DNA of 64,000 bases, taken from assembly GCA_013001295.1 (NCBI GenBank), contig JABDMW010000022.1:62001-126000 (forward strand). The letters run 5' to 3'. Below, piece by piece: positions 20,322 through 29,333 of this stretch. Every line of letters starts with the position of its first letter. Within the stretch, counting starts at the first letter, position 1. This DNA comes from Hyphomonadaceae bacterium. GTDB lineage: Bacteria > Pseudomonadota > Alphaproteobacteria > Caulobacterales > Maricaulaceae. The notes below the pieces were generated by a model. The model did not search any database, was not told the DNA's origin, and saw nothing but the letters and a program-made list of their open reading frames with translations. The position numbers and the translations under genes are program-made.

Positions 20322-22145
20322 TTATTCGTCGTTAAGCACGCGATAAACCATCAACTTGCTTTCTCCTTCAAGTTCAATTTTCTCCAACCATTCGGGTGTT
20401 TCGCCGTCCTTAAGTTTAGCCAACGTACCGTCTGGGAAATTTTTAGTAAGCATATCCGTTTCTGCCATGTCGCTACAAGCAATGACGTAATCAGCATTGT
20501 TGCGTTCAACTGCCGATCGGGCAGTCGCTTCATCTTCGATAAACATATCAAAAGCGCTAACGATACCGGACGTGTTCCGATGGTAAGGAGCCGACGTGAC
20601 GGAAAAATCCGTGTAATATAAAATAGCGGCGCCGAGATCTATTTGGGTTATAGCGAGCCCTGCCGGCAATTCGGTCAAAGGGTCAACCGATGGTTGGCTT
20701 ACACAGTTCAACTTATTTTGTTCTTCAGGAGTTTGTACTACGTCGGACTCGGTCGACGGCATGAAAAGTAGCGGAAGTGTGACGGGTGAGAGGGCAATGG
20801 CGAAGCCCATGCGAATAGCAAGGCGGGCAATCATCGTTTTGAATTTGTCCGCCCAATCCATGCTTGTCGCCAATAAATAAGCTGCTGTTGGGATGGCGAG
20901 GCAAGAGGCAAATGACATCAACCGGGTTTGAATTAAACCGGCTGCAAATGTCACGACAAGGAAGACCAACAGGGTTCGTGGTGCAATTGACAGACCTTTC
21001 TTGGTTCTTCTGTGATAAATGAACAGGCCAATCAGTGAAAATAACGGTAGGGTTATTCTGAACATGCCGGAAACAACATCAGAGCGAAAATGTTCGTGGA
21101 ATATTTTTGCTTCTGCGACATTTGCCAACCAGACTTCGACAAGCCTTGGGTCGACCTCTGCGTACGGACCTTTAAGACAATTTGGGTATAATGCTACTGT
21201 CAAGGCAAGCGCGCCCAACCCCATCACACCTGCAGCTGTAAGTCGCGTCAATGGCGTTGTGATTTTTTTCCCAATTACGCTCAAGAGCAGCAGGACGATC
21301 GATACGGCAATTGTGAGCTGCGTATAAACGACCGATAATGCATCGCAACTGGGAACTGCCCAGCGCGAAATCGGCGTGCTGATCACCAGGCACGCAAGTG
21401 TCGTTGCGGCCAATGATATTCCGAAATACCTCAATCGTTTTTCAGACTCAGGTTCACCAAACACCCAGATCAACGTGAATGCAATACAGGCCGCGCCGAC
21501 ATAAGGGCCACTCTCTATGCCAACATAAAGTCCCAAGCCCGCGAGTAGGCCAGCGCCAAGCGCATATTTCGATTGTTCAGCTGATCTAATGACGAACAGA
21601 CAACATGCCGCCGCCATCAATATCTGTAGCCCATGATGATCAACGCGGCCCATTTGGTATTGCATAAATGTCGGTATGGAAAGGGCGGTCATGAACCCCA
21701 CTGCAAGGGGAATGCTGGGCGTTTTACTCAGTTTCAGCGCTAATGACGCCAAGACATACATTAGGATAAGGAATAAAATACTCGGATACGAGATGACAAC
21801 GATCAGTTCAGCCGTTTTGGCGCCAAATAAGGGCGTTAAAAGCTTGATGGGTACACCAATGAGGACGTCCGGTAGCCTAGACCAGTGCGATAGCAAAGGG
21901 TCTACCGGATTTAATCGATATTGATGCAGATCGAACCAACTCTGTCCACCCAACCAATCCCGAATTTGATTGAGCCGCATGAAGTCATCGTTGCCAATCA
22001 ATTCACCGCGAAATAGTTTTTCACTCCGCGTCATGAGTTGGGAAATGATGATTGTAAGCCAGACAATCCAGATAATGCCGTGCCGTTCGATGAACTTCTG
22101 TATCTGGCCTTTGGGTTTTGTCGGGAATTCGGAAGTTTCAGACAT
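20322..22145 (-). CDS. Polytopic membrane protein, putative GT-C/STT3-like glycosyltransferase
   Basis: About 12 hydrophobic segments; luminal-loop-like GNDDFMRLNQIRDWLGGQSWFDLHQYRLNPVDPLLSHWSRLPD and MGRVDHHGLQ motif; soluble C-terminus. Confidence 0.6.
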   Translation of the reverse strand: MSETSEFPTKPKGQIQKFIERHGIIWIVWLTIIISQLMTRSEKLFRGELIGNDDFMRLNQIRDWLGGQSWFDLHQYRLNPVDPLLSHWSRLPDVLIGVPIKLLTPLFGAKTAELIVVISYPSILFLILMYVLASLALKLSKTPSIPLAVGFMTALSIPTFMQYQMGRVDHHGLQILMAAACCLFVIRSAEQSKYALGAGLLAGLGLYVGIESGPYVGAACIAFTLIWVFGEPESEKRLRYFGISLAATTLACLVISTPISRWAVPSCDALSVVYTQLTIAVSIVLLLLSVIGKKITTPLTRLTAAGVMGLGALALTVALYPNCLKGPYAEVDPRLVEVWLANVAEAKIFHEHFRSDVVSGMFRITLPLFSLIGLFIYHRRTKKGLSIAPRTLLVFLVVTFAAGLIQTRLMSFASCLAIPTAAYLLATSMDWADKFKTMIARLAIRMGFAIALSPVTLPLLFMPSTESDVVQTPEEQNKLNCVSQPSVDPLTELPAGLAITQIDLGAAILYYTDFSVTSAPYHRNTSGIVSAFDMFIEDEATARSAVERNNADYVIACSDMAETDMLTKNFPDGTLAKLKDGETPEWLEKIELEGESKLMVYRVLNDE

Positions 22146-22266
22146 GCGCGTTTCAATTATTTGTTGAGTATAATTGAGACTAGCTGTCGAAGGTTAAGAA
22201 CGCTTAAAAAATAAGCGAAATCAATCGTTTAATTGCGATTTATTAGGTTGGTTCAGAGCAGTGCGG

Positions 22267-22398
22267 CTATTTCAAGAGAAATTGAATAGAAGTTCCGTTT
22301 TCATTGTTGGCCTCTTCATTGTCGGAATCAGGTTGCATTCCGAAAAATAATAGAGCCACTGCAATACTCGTTGTGAATATCCATTTTAAAAAGTCCAT
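22267..22398 (-). CDS. Single-TM microprotein B, 43 aa
   Basis: Read by hand on the minus strand: MDFLKWIFTTSIAVALLFFGMQPDSDNEEANNENGTSIQFLLK*. 13 of the first 20 residues identical to microprotein A. Confidence 0.7.
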   Translation of the reverse strand: MDFLKWIFTTSIAVALLFFGMQPDSDNEEANNENGTSIQFLLK

Positions 22399-22412
22399 AG
22401 CGCACCCGTTTA

Positions 22413-22432
22413 ATTACGAAAGGTGTCGTAAT
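22413..22432. promoter_or_regulatory. Inverted repeat ATTACGA-N6-TCGTAAT just upstream of microprotein B
   Basis: Perfect 7-bp arms; ends 15 nt from the start codon at 22398. Confidence 0.35.
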
Positions 22433-22524
22433 ATAATCTGTTACGCTGAAGAATGCAATATGATCAAATGCAAATTTCGGCGTTTTTCAATGAAATCTTG
22501 GTAATAATGGGTACTTCGAGTCCG

Positions 22525-23670
22525 TTATTCCAAACCGCGCCGCGTTACATACATCACTAGGCAAACCAGCGACAAAGCGACAATGGTTGTGAACGTATCT
22601 ACCTCGGTGTTTAGCCCAACCCGGAAAACCGTTGGAGTAGGGAGCGCCGAACTTTCATACCCGACAAACGCTGCAGCAAATATATTGTTCGCTGCATGCA
22701 CACCAATCGCGGTTTCGAGTCCGCCATCAATATAAGTCAGAAGGCAGGCAAACATGCCGAAGAGAAAATAACCGCTCACAGCCATAAGCTTTGATGACTG
22801 AGCCGTACCTTCGGCGACTTCTGGATTACCAAGGTGCAAGGATGCGAAGGCGGCACTTGTGATGACGAACACAACCAATGGGTTTTTGATGTAATGACCC
22901 AAGCCTTGGTTCAGATATCCGCGGAGGGCAATTTCCTCGGTTGCCGATTGGAGCGGAATGAAAAGCAGGGTAATGGGGAGGTATATCCAAAACCTTGACG
23001 GATCGAAGACGAATTCGGCCTTACTGCTTCCGGTCGTATGCCCGATATAAGATATCGCCGCGGCAATAACCCAAAATACGATCATGGAGAAGAACAGGCG
23101 TTTCCACCTAAATTTTGAAGCAGCTGTATGCAATGAAAGAATAGTTCTTTTGTGAATTTTTCGCTGAAAATACCACAAAGCCAGGGCAAATGGCGGAAAC
23201 ATCAGCAACATGCATAAATAGACCCATGGACTTCGTTCCAGCCAGGTGTTGAGGACTTCGCCCTGACTGGTCCCAGCGCTTGAGATCGCGGAGTAAATGA
23301 TGGCGACAAAAGAAGAAATCGCCAGGATCGCCGCAACAAAAAGAACGGGTTTACGATTTTCTCCCGCGGCATTTTTTCGAAATAACCAGAGAATAAAAGC
23401 GAGCACCGGGGCACCGAGTGCAATCCCGAGGGATGGAAAAGTAGAGCCGCCGGTATTTGTTGTCGGCATCGATTGCATGAAGGCGTCAATACCGCCGGGC
23501 TCAGAAGCTATTGCAGCCGCTGTCATTGGTAGGGATAAAATTATTTGGCCATAAAACCATATTGTGATCGCAAACCAGATCCCGACGAGCCATGTCCACA
23601 GACGTGAATCGCCTACAAGTGTTTGATTAAGAAATGCGCGATAGGCCGTGCTGGGTGAGCGGTCAGTCAT
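22525..23670 (-). CDS. CPBP-family intramembrane metalloprotease
   Basis: Multi-TM protein with ATEEIALRGYLNQGL and FASLHLGNPEVAEG (EExxxR and FxxxH motifs). Confidence 0.85.
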   Translation of the reverse strand: MTDRSPSTAYRAFLNQTLVGDSRLWTWLVGIWFAITIWFYGQIILSLPMTAAAIASEPGGIDAFMQSMPTTNTGGSTFPSLGIALGAPVLAFILWLFRKNAAGENRKPVLFVAAILAISSFVAIIYSAISSAGTSQGEVLNTWLERSPWVYLCMLLMFPPFALALWYFQRKIHKRTILSLHTAASKFRWKRLFFSMIVFWVIAAAISYIGHTTGSSKAEFVFDPSRFWIYLPITLLFIPLQSATEEIALRGYLNQGLGHYIKNPLVVFVITSAAFASLHLGNPEVAEGTAQSSKLMAVSGYFLFGMFACLLTYIDGGLETAIGVHAANNIFAAAFVGYESSALPTPTVFRVGLNTEVDTFTTIVALSLVCLVMYVTRRGLE

Positions 23671-23723
23671 ATATCCCCCGATTTTGCTTAATCCCCTCTA
23701 TCGCTTAAACTTTAACGTAACCA

Positions 23724-23763
23724 TAAAAAAAACGCCGAACTGCGTATACAATCCGGCGTTTTG
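23724..23763 (-). terminator. Putative Rho-independent terminator of the RD-rich protein gene or of its convergent flank
   Basis: AACGCCG-n16-CGGCGTT stem; T-run on both sides (A8 on plus at 23725-23732 reads as U-run on minus). It lies downstream of the stop at 23786 on the minus strand. Confidence 0.6.
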
Positions 23764-23785
23764 ATGGCGGCTAATTTCGAAGTGT

Positions 23786-24697
23786 CTAGTAGTAACCTCG
23801 ACCTCTGTCATATGGGCAATCGACGATGCGTTCTGATCCTTGGATGATGTAGTAGCCATCCCAAGGATTGTAGCATTCTTTCACGCTGATCAATTCGACA
23901 TGGCCGTGGTGATAAGCCTCCACGAGGATCCGGTCACAGCTGGTTCTGGAGCGATAATTCGAATAGGAATTATAGCTTGGGCGATAAAATGCGTAAGGCG
24001 ACGATGCCCATCGATATCGACTATAGCCCGGTGAGCCAAAGAAGAAGTTTATGCCCAACCGGCTCCGGTAATTGGTGTGGTACCCACGGTGACGTGAACT
24101 ATAGCCATGTCTATGGCGGTTAGTTGTGTGACGCGAATAGTTCCGCGTCGATGGACGATACCGATCATGATTCCGATTATAACGACTCCAGTTGTTGTTG
24201 TTCCGGCGACTGTTCGTCGTGTGGCGGCGATCACGATTGCGGTCACGACTGTGAACATGGCGGTCACGATTGCGGTCGCTGCGATGCGTGTTCCGATCAC
24301 GGTTGCGATCCCGTCGGTAATTATTTTGGTCGCGGTTACGATCACGATACCGGGCACGGTCATCTCTGCGATCACGACGATCTGAGCGATCATCTCTGCG
24401 ATCACGACGGTCTGAACGATCTTCACGTCGGACGCGACGGTCCGCACGATCATCTCTGCGATCATGGCGGTCTGCTCTATCACCGCGACGATCGTTACGG
24501 TCACGACGATCGGCACGGTCACGATTGCGACTGCGTTCTTTCACGCTTTGATTTTGTTGTGCAGCAAACGCATCACCGCGGTACGGTTTTTCTGCCGCAT
24601 TTGCACTTGCTGGCACACTCATTAGCGCCAATGCGCTCACTGCAATTGCAGATTTGAGTATTTTTGAATGCATCGGCTGTGGGGATGTCGTTTGCAT
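23786..24697 (-). CDS. Secreted Arg/Asp/Asn-rich low-complexity protein
   Basis: Signal peptide (ILKSAIAVSALALMSVPASANA), long RD/RN repeat tract (DRRDRRDDRSDRRDRRDD...), His/Tyr/Ser-rich stretch and Cys-containing C-terminal segment. Confidence 0.75.
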   Translation of the reverse strand: MQTTSPQPMHSKILKSAIAVSALALMSVPASANAAEKPYRGDAFAAQQNQSVKERSRNRDRADRRDRNDRRGDRADRHDRRDDRADRRVRREDRSDRRDRRDDRSDRRDRRDDRARYRDRNRDQNNYRRDRNRDRNTHRSDRNRDRHVHSRDRNRDRRHTTNSRRNNNNWSRYNRNHDRYRPSTRNYSRHTTNRHRHGYSSRHRGYHTNYRSRLGINFFFGSPGYSRYRWASSPYAFYRPSYNSYSNYRSRTSCDRILVEAYHHGHVELISVKECYNPWDGYYIIQGSERIVDCPYDRGRGYY

Positions 24698-24796
24698 AAT
24701 TGGCTCCTGTATTTGTTCTCCTCAAATATGCATATTTATGGTGAAAACACTCTGAAAGCGCTGTTCATCTGGCGTTATATTTCATATTCTCCATAG

Positions 24797-25171
24797 ATGA
24801 TTGAAACCGATTCCGAACCAGAAATCAATTTTTCGCATTTAAAACAATATGTTGGAGACGATTTAGATCTGATCAGTGAGGTCTTTGCCCTGTTCCAACA
24901 TCAAGTAGAATTGTGGACTCGGGCCCTTCAATTTGATGCAGATGACGAAAATTGGAAATCTGTTATGCATTCCCTCAAAGGAACCGCAAACGCGGTTGGG
25001 GCGCTCAATTTGGCCGCATTATGTAAATCGGGCGAGGGATTAACGGGAGATCGTTGTACACCGGCACTCCGTAAACAGCACATTCATGATCTTAATTTTA
25101 CAATTGACCGCGTGTTGATTGAAATCCAGAGATGGGAATATCGTCAAACACTTGCGAGTCTGAGGTCGTGA
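24797..25171 (+). CDS. Hpt (histidine phosphotransfer) domain protein
   Basis: SVMHSLKGTANAVGALNLAALCKSGE matches the HSLKGxAxxxGA Hpt motif. Confidence 0.8.
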   Translation: MIETDSEPEINFSHLKQYVGDDLDLISEVFALFQHQVELWTRALQFDADDENWKSVMHSLKGTANAVGALNLAALCKSGEGLTGDRCTPALRKQHIHDLNFTIDRVLIEIQRWEYRQTLASLRS

Positions 25172-25205
25172 ACTTAAAGTCGCCAAAATAAGAAGCGAAT
25201 AAAAT

Positions 25206-26780
25206 ATGGCAAAATCAAAATTTAAAGAATCCAGTGCGCATCTATCTCTTTATGGCGCGCTTTTACGGGCCAAAAGACGGTATGGCGGCAATAAGGAAGC
25301 CATTCTTGACGCCGACAACCGGGTGCTCACCTATACTGAAATTATCCGGGCATCTCTTGCCTTGGGAAATGCGATAAAAGCCCGAACAAAGTCGAAAGAG
25401 CGCATCGGCATTCTACTCCCTACAGGGGCTGGAACATTGCTCGCTTTCTTTGCCTTACATTCAATCGGGCGCGTACCCGCTATGCTGAATTTCACCGCCG
25501 GGATGCACAATCTCAATGCGGCGCTGAAAGCAGCAGAAGTCACAAAAGTAATTACTGCTCACAAATTTATCGAAATAGCCGGGCTTGAAACACTGGAAGC
25601 CGAATTATCGAAATCAGCAGAACTGATTTACCTTGAAGACGTGCGTGACAATATCACGACCAAAAACAAGATTGTCGCCGCAATCGGATCAATATTCCCC
25701 GCATTGGTCGTTGCAAAACCATCGTATAAAGAGCCAGGCGTAATTCTATTTACGTCCGGAACGGAAGGCGATCCCAAGGGCGTTGTGCTGAGCCACAAAA
25801 ACCTGATTGCAAATGTTGAGCAGGTGCGCGCACATGTCGAGTTGTTCGAGACCGATGTTGTCTTCAACCCTTTGCCGACCTTCCATTGTTTCGGGTTGAC
25901 TGGAGGGGCCCTTTTACCACTTTTCTTAGGCATAAAAGTCGCGCTTTATCCTTCGCCCTTACATATAAAAATTATTCCGGACCGGATTAAAAAGGTTGGC
26001 GCAACCATCATGTTTGCCACAGATACGTTTCTCAGCCGATATGCCAGATCCGGAAAAGAAGGCGATCTCAGTAGTTTGCGGTTCGCTGTCTGTGGGGCAG
26101 AACAAGTGCGAGATGAAACGCGCTCATTTGTCAAAAAGAAGTTTGGCCTGACCATTCTTGAAGGATATGGCGCGACGGAAGCCGCTCCTGTTGTGGCGGT
26201 TAATCAACCTGAAGCCAATCGCTTTGGTACTGTCGGGCATTTCTTGCCAGGTATGGAGCACAGGATTGACAAAGTCCCGGGGATTGAAAAAGGCGGGCGG
26301 TTATTTCTAAAAGGCCCAAATGTCATGATGGGATATTTGACGACAGATCAACCCGGTGTGATTCAACCCTTAAAAGAAGGTTGGCACGACACGGGCGACG
26401 TGGTTGTTATTGACGAAGACGGGTATGTGGCCATTCGCGGACGTGTAAAACGGTTTGCCAATATTGGTGGTGAGACGATTTCACTGGCTGTTGTGGAAAA
26501 TTGTACAAAGGCGGTATGGCCGGAAAATGAACACGTGGCGCTTATTCTCCCTGATCCCAAAAAAGGTGAGCAAATTTACGTAATTTCCGATAGTCCCGAA
26601 GCAAATCGTATCGATATTCTAAACTGGGCCCAACAGCATGGTGTACCGGAGCTATCCGTTCCTAAAAAGGTTTTCGTGGTTGATGAAATTCCCCTGCTTG
26701 GAACAGGGAAAGTGGATTATGCTGGTGCACAAAAACTACTTGAAACTTTGATGGAAAAACCCAAAGCTATCGTGGAATAG
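25206..26780 (+). CDS. AMP-binding acyl-CoA/acyl-ACP synthetase (Aas C-terminal-like)
   Basis: ILFTSGTEGDPKGVVLSHKNL, GYGATEAAPVVAVN, WHDTGDVVVIDEDGYVAIRGRVKRFANIGGETIS, PLLGTGKVDY. Confidence 0.85.
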   Translation: MAKSKFKESSAHLSLYGALLRAKRRYGGNKEAILDADNRVLTYTEIIRASLALGNAIKARTKSKERIGILLPTGAGTLLAFFALHSIGRVPAMLNFTAGMHNLNAALKAAEVTKVITAHKFIEIAGLETLEAELSKSAELIYLEDVRDNITTKNKIVAAIGSIFPALVVAKPSYKEPGVILFTSGTEGDPKGVVLSHKNLIANVEQVRAHVELFETDVVFNPLPTFHCFGLTGGALLPLFLGIKVALYPSPLHIKIIPDRIKKVGATIMFATDTFLSRYARSGKEGDLSSLRFAVCGAEQVRDETRSFVKKKFGLTILEGYGATEAAPVVAVNQPEANRFGTVGHFLPGMEHRIDKVPGIEKGGRLFLKGPNVMMGYLTTDQPGVIQPLKEGWHDTGDVVVIDEDGYVAIRGRVKRFANIGGETISLAVVENCTKAVWPENEHVALILPDPKKGEQIYVISDSPEANRIDILNWAQQHGVPELSVPKKVFVVDEIPLLGTGKVDYAGAQKLLETLMEKPKAIVE

Positions 26781-27330
26781 TAGCAACAATTTGCATCTGC
26801 GGATCGCGCATACTCACAGCGTCTTTTAGTTCATAGACGTTTTCATACCCGTAGCCGTACAAATTGATAAATGTTGGCACGTTCAAAGCCAGTTCGATGC
26901 TTTTCTTCGCAAATGGCCGGACGTTATCAGTGAAATTATTGTTGCAATAAATCAGGATGCGGGTGTCTTTGGATCCGATCACTTTTGCCAGTTTATCTTC
27001 AGTTAAATCTGAAAAATTCAAATGTACTGCGCCTTTGATATGACCCATATCGTAGGCTTCCTTCGATCTGGTATCCAGTATGATCGTGCCGGAATCTTTC
27101 GCCATCTCCAGAAATTTACGTTTCGAGACCAGCCGATCCTGCCTGTATTTATACACTTCTTCGCTCAGAAGTATGAAGCCTTGGTAATTGATAGCGGCGT
27201 CAGATGGAGGGTTGTTTGTCGGTGGTGTCGCCATGGCCAAGGAAGACACTCCTGCTAATATCAGTAGGCTGAGTCCAATTTTGCGCATCTGTATTCTCCT
27301 CATTGGAAAATACAGGCTAGCAAAAAACAC
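26767..27330 (-). CDS. Secreted rhodanese-like domain protein
   Basis: Signal peptide; TIILDTRSKEAYDMGHIKGAVHLNFSDL and ILIYCNNNFTDN. True start may be an internal Met. Confidence 0.75.
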   Translation of the reverse strand: MFFASLYFPMRRIQMRKIGLSLLILAGVSSLAMATPPTNNPPSDAAINYQGFILLSEEVYKYRQDRLVSKRKFLEMAKDSGTIILDTRSKEAYDMGHIKGAVHLNFSDLTEDKLAKVIGSKDTRILIYCNNNFTDNVRPFAKKSIELALNVPTFINLYGYGYENVYELKDAVSMRDPQMQIVATIPR

Positions 27331-27364
27331 GCCAGTTAAGAATTGGACACAAAATTACGTGATT

Positions 27365-28552
27365 TTAACGCGCGAGTTCTTTCATGGCGTTTTCAATGCC
27401 TGTTAATGTCATCGGAAACATACGATCGGCACCGATGATTTCCTGAATCATATGCGTGGATTGGGAATGTTTCCAGTATTTCTCAGAAACCGGATTTATC
27501 CAGATTAGATGAGGGTATACATCGGCAAAACGCTTCAACCAGACGGCGCCGGCTTCTTCATTCCAGTGCTCGACTGACCCGCCTTTCATCGCAACTTCAT
27601 ACGGTGACATGGACGCGTCGCCTACAAAGACGACGCGATAGTCGCTCGGGAACTTATGTAATATATCCCATGTCGGCGTTACTTCGCGCATGCGTCTTAC
27701 GTTGTCTTTCCACACATGTTCATAAATGCAGTTGTGAAAGTAAAAGTATTCGAGACGTTTAAACTCACTGCGCGCGGCCGAGAACAACTCCTCGGCTTGT
27801 TTGACATAAGCGTCCATCGACCCGCCAATATCAAAAAAGGTAAGGACTTTGACCGCATTTCGCTTTTCAGGCCGGAGCTTAATATCGAGATAACCCTGTC
27901 GGGCCGTGCTGGAGATCGTGTTATCAATATCCAGTTCGTCGACGGCACCTTCGCGGGCAAACTTCCGCAATCGGCGGAGGGCGACTTTGATGTTACGAGT
28001 ACCCAGCTCAACATCGCCATCGAGATTGCGAAATTGGCGCTTGTCCCAGACTTTGACCGCTTTGCCGTGACGGCCTTTTTCCTGTCCAATGCGGACACCT
28101 TCCGGATTATACCCTTGTGCACCAAATGGAGATGTGCCCGCCGTACCAATCCATTTATTGCCGCCTTGGTGCCGTTTTTCCTGTTCGGCCAGACGCTCTT
28201 TCAAGGTTTCCATCAATTTGTCAAAACCGCCTAAGGCCTCGATTTCCGCCATTTCTTCCGGTGACAGATGTTTTTCTGCCAGTTTGCGCAGCCATTCCTC
28301 TGGGATGAGGTGATCCTCTTCGCCGAACAAATCAGTGAGATAATCAAGACCGCGAAATACGTGTGCAAACACTTGGTCAAATTTATCCAGATTTCGTTCG
28401 TCTTTGACTAAGGCGCTGCGGGATAAAAAATAAAAGTCATTGACGCTGTCATTAGCGACATTTTTATCGAGCGCCTCCAAGAGGGTGAGGTATTCGCGAA
28501 TACTGACCGGAACTTTTGCAGCTCGCAATTCTGTAAAGAAATCGTGGAACAT
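27365..28552 (-). CDS. VWA domain-containing CoxE-like protein
   Basis: VLTFFDIGGSMDAYVKQAEELFSAA (MIDAS-like) and LIWINPVSEKYW; CoxE-like overall layout. Confidence 0.8.
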   Translation of the reverse strand: MFHDFFTELRAAKVPVSIREYLTLLEALDKNVANDSVNDFYFLSRSALVKDERNLDKFDQVFAHVFRGLDYLTDLFGEEDHLIPEEWLRKLAEKHLSPEEMAEIEALGGFDKLMETLKERLAEQEKRHQGGNKWIGTAGTSPFGAQGYNPEGVRIGQEKGRHGKAVKVWDKRQFRNLDGDVELGTRNIKVALRRLRKFAREGAVDELDIDNTISSTARQGYLDIKLRPEKRNAVKVLTFFDIGGSMDAYVKQAEELFSAARSEFKRLEYFYFHNCIYEHVWKDNVRRMREVTPTWDILHKFPSDYRVVFVGDASMSPYEVAMKGGSVEHWNEEAGAVWLKRFADVYPHLIWINPVSEKYWKHSQSTHMIQEIIGADRMFPMTLTGIENAMKELAR

Positions 28553-28602
28553 ATCAGGACGTTATTTCAAGCTTTTCCAAGTCGCAAGTATAGAATGCGG
28601 CT

Positions 28603-29253
28603 TTACGGGAATTGAATGTCGCCGTGTCCGGGCAAGGGGCGACCATCATAGGCTTCGCCAGCATACGGTCCATCGGTCTCAACCCAATGCAAGAACATGT
28701 GCGCAGACCAGGAATTGGGGTTGGGCTCAAGCCGCCCGTGTCGATGCGCGACGCCTTGATATAGGACCGCATCGCCAGGCTGCATCGGATAGGCGGAATA
28801 GGAGTTGCCGCCATAATCTGCATCTTGACCGGCCTTGAAATATTTATCTTCGAGTAGACGATCGTCCTCGACACTCAAAGCCCAGGGTTTGGCATCTGAA
28901 TATGCCAATGTGAGCGACATTGAATGTTCACAAGCGGCTCGATCTGCGTGAATGCGGCAAATATCGCCCTCCTGATAGGAACGAAAAAAGCAATATGTTG
29001 GCTTCAGGGATTTGCCGACAATGGTTTCGATATTGTGGGTAAGGGCGAAGTGAAAACTTGCCATAGGCCACCATTTATACCCGTATATTTCGTACGCCGG
29101 CTTCTCACCTACACGAGGGGCTGCGAGCAGGCGATCCCCAACCTGGTTGATCACTTTCTGGATTTCAAATGTGAGATTTGACGCGAGTTCCGGCGCGATC
29201 AATCCTTCTATCAGCGTTCGGCCTTTTTGCTTATATTCTTGAGCTGTGTCCAT
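28603..29253 (-). CDS. 2OG-Fe(II) oxygenase-like protein
   Basis: CRIHADRAACEHSMSLTLAY (HxD) ... VLYQGVAHRHGRLEPN (distal His and Arg). Confidence 0.65.
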   Translation of the reverse strand: MDTAQEYKQKGRTLIEGLIAPELASNLTFEIQKVINQVGDRLLAAPRVGEKPAYEIYGYKWWPMASFHFALTHNIETIVGKSLKPTYCFFRSYQEGDICRIHADRAACEHSMSLTLAYSDAKPWALSVEDDRLLEDKYFKAGQDADYGGNSYSAYPMQPGDAVLYQGVAHRHGRLEPNPNSWSAHMFLHWVETDGPYAGEAYDGRPLPGHGDIQFP

Positions 29254-29333
29254 TACTGCCTGCGTCTAAATGTTCCGGGTAAATTTAATATGTTTCTATA
29301 CCGAAGTCCCAGGCATTCTGCTAGTTAAAGAAT

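Noticed and set aside
22190-22210. TTAA-N6-TTAA near 22195, considered as a CtrA-type site
   Set aside because: The CtrA consensus spacing is N7 (TTAA-N7-TTAA); this match is off by one and would be common by chance.
24049-24522. Ile/Val/Thr/Ala-rich minus-strand ORF in the same region
   Set aside because: Frame-shifted reading of the same repeat; no start context or signal peptide.
24124-24657. Long plus-strand ORF rich in Cys/Asp/His/Gly (DSDYNDSSCCCSGDCSSCGGDHDCGHDCEH...) and other ORFs opposite the RD-rich gene
   Set aside because: Complement of the Arg/Asp repeat tract (cga/gat codons stay open in several frames). The minus-strand frame has a signal peptide and a terminator, so the antisense ORFs are treated as repeat artefacts.
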